Shown here: piece by piece, positions 13,140 to 13,272 of the stretch
How the letters are laid out: every line of letters starts with the position of its first letter
How positions within the stretch are numbered: position 1 is the stretch's first letter
Assembly: GCA_037441565.1 (NCBI GenBank)
Contig: JBBIRW010000023.1
Coordinates: 1-13,272, forward strand
Length of the DNA stretch: 13,272 bases
Source: JBBIRW01 sp037441565
GTDB lineage: Bacteria; Desulfobacterota; JBBIRW01
Reading direction: 5' to 3'
Made by a program: the position numbers and the translations under genes
Notes under the pieces: model-generated
Told to the model about the DNA's origin: nothing
What the model saw: the letters and a program-made list of their open reading frames with translations, nothing else
Databases searched by the model: none

Positions 13140-13272
13140 TTCCTGCCCAGCCTTTATCCTTTTAACAGATCTACTACTTTCCCCTTTCCCTGCCAAACTG
13201 TAAAAGTATCCAGTCCTTCGTTAAACAGGAAATGCCCTTGCCATATCCTGCTGTAGCCCTGTAGCTGCTCCA
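13114..13272 (-). mobile_element. RAYT element copy 2, inverted and internally deleted
   Basis: The reverse complement matches copy 1. Positions 13272 down to about 13183 align with 131-220 of copy 1 with about five mismatches in 90 by hand count. Then some 310 bp are missing, and the match resumes with the last codons (537 onward in copy 1) through the right end. The transposase reading frame reaches TAG TAG right after the deletion point, so the product would lack its C-terminal HTH region and is surely inactive or altered. The element's other end is outside the window. Confidence 0.85.

Noticed and set aside
1..13272. CRISPR arrays, tRNA or rRNA genes
   Set aside because: No spaced direct repeats and no cloverleaf or rRNA-like segments were seen on reading both strands.

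Overview
The window looks like chromosomal DNA of an anaerobic or facultative Gram-negative bacterium with fairly AT-rich DNA and short intergenic gaps. The gene content (DUF1646 transporter, selenocysteine decoding, mercury resistance, REP-associated transposases with a GGGGTCAGGTCTTGCATTATCAC end) would fit Nitrospirota or a deltaproteobacterial lineage. That is an inference from gene style; no taxonomic marker gene is present.

Both edges hold copies of the same REP-associated tyrosine transposase element in inverted orientation. The left copy (1-596, + strand) overwrites the 3' end of a serpin gene that also carries an internal deletion. The right copy (13114-13272, - strand) cuts a metallophosphoesterase after about 26 codons and is itself internally deleted. 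The two elements sit in unrelated broken genes, so they look like two independent insertions, not the ends of one composite transposon.

From 600 to 3083 (- strand) lie the broken serpin, a small zinc-ribbon membrane protein with a one-base frameshift, and a DUF1646 cation transporter. From 3199 to 4334 (+) lie a doubtful 31-residue ORF, a four-helix membrane protein and a membrane-anchored CX5R phosphatase. From 4337 to 6986 (-) lie a DedA protein, an L-2-hydroxyglutarate oxidase-like flavoenzyme, a stand-alone LigD-type 3'-phosphoesterase and an unknown 104-residue protein.

The most interesting segment is 7274-8035 (+). A 57-residue CxxC protein is followed by an OsmC-family gene that looks like two ORFs but is best read as one. 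An in-frame TGA at 7757-7759 falls exactly where the family has its reactive cysteine, and a hairpin with a GGU apical loop starts 12 nt after it. This matches a bacterial selenocysteine insertion element, so the product is probably a 156-residue selenoprotein. The gene's Shine-Dalgarno sequence lies in two mutually exclusive hairpins, suggesting translational control.

From 8363 to 11827 is a complete, compact mercury-resistance operon. It has a MerR-type operator/promoter with a 20-nt spacer, then merR, merA (no N-terminal HMA domain), a merT-merP fusion, a short merB-like gene keeping the Cys/Asp/Cys catalytic triad, and a secreted DUF302 protein. merR is transcribed with the structural genes. 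After a weak hairpin come a remnant resembling part of the next gene, a polytopic membrane protein (12046-12828) and an NrtS-like two-helix protein without a normal start codon.
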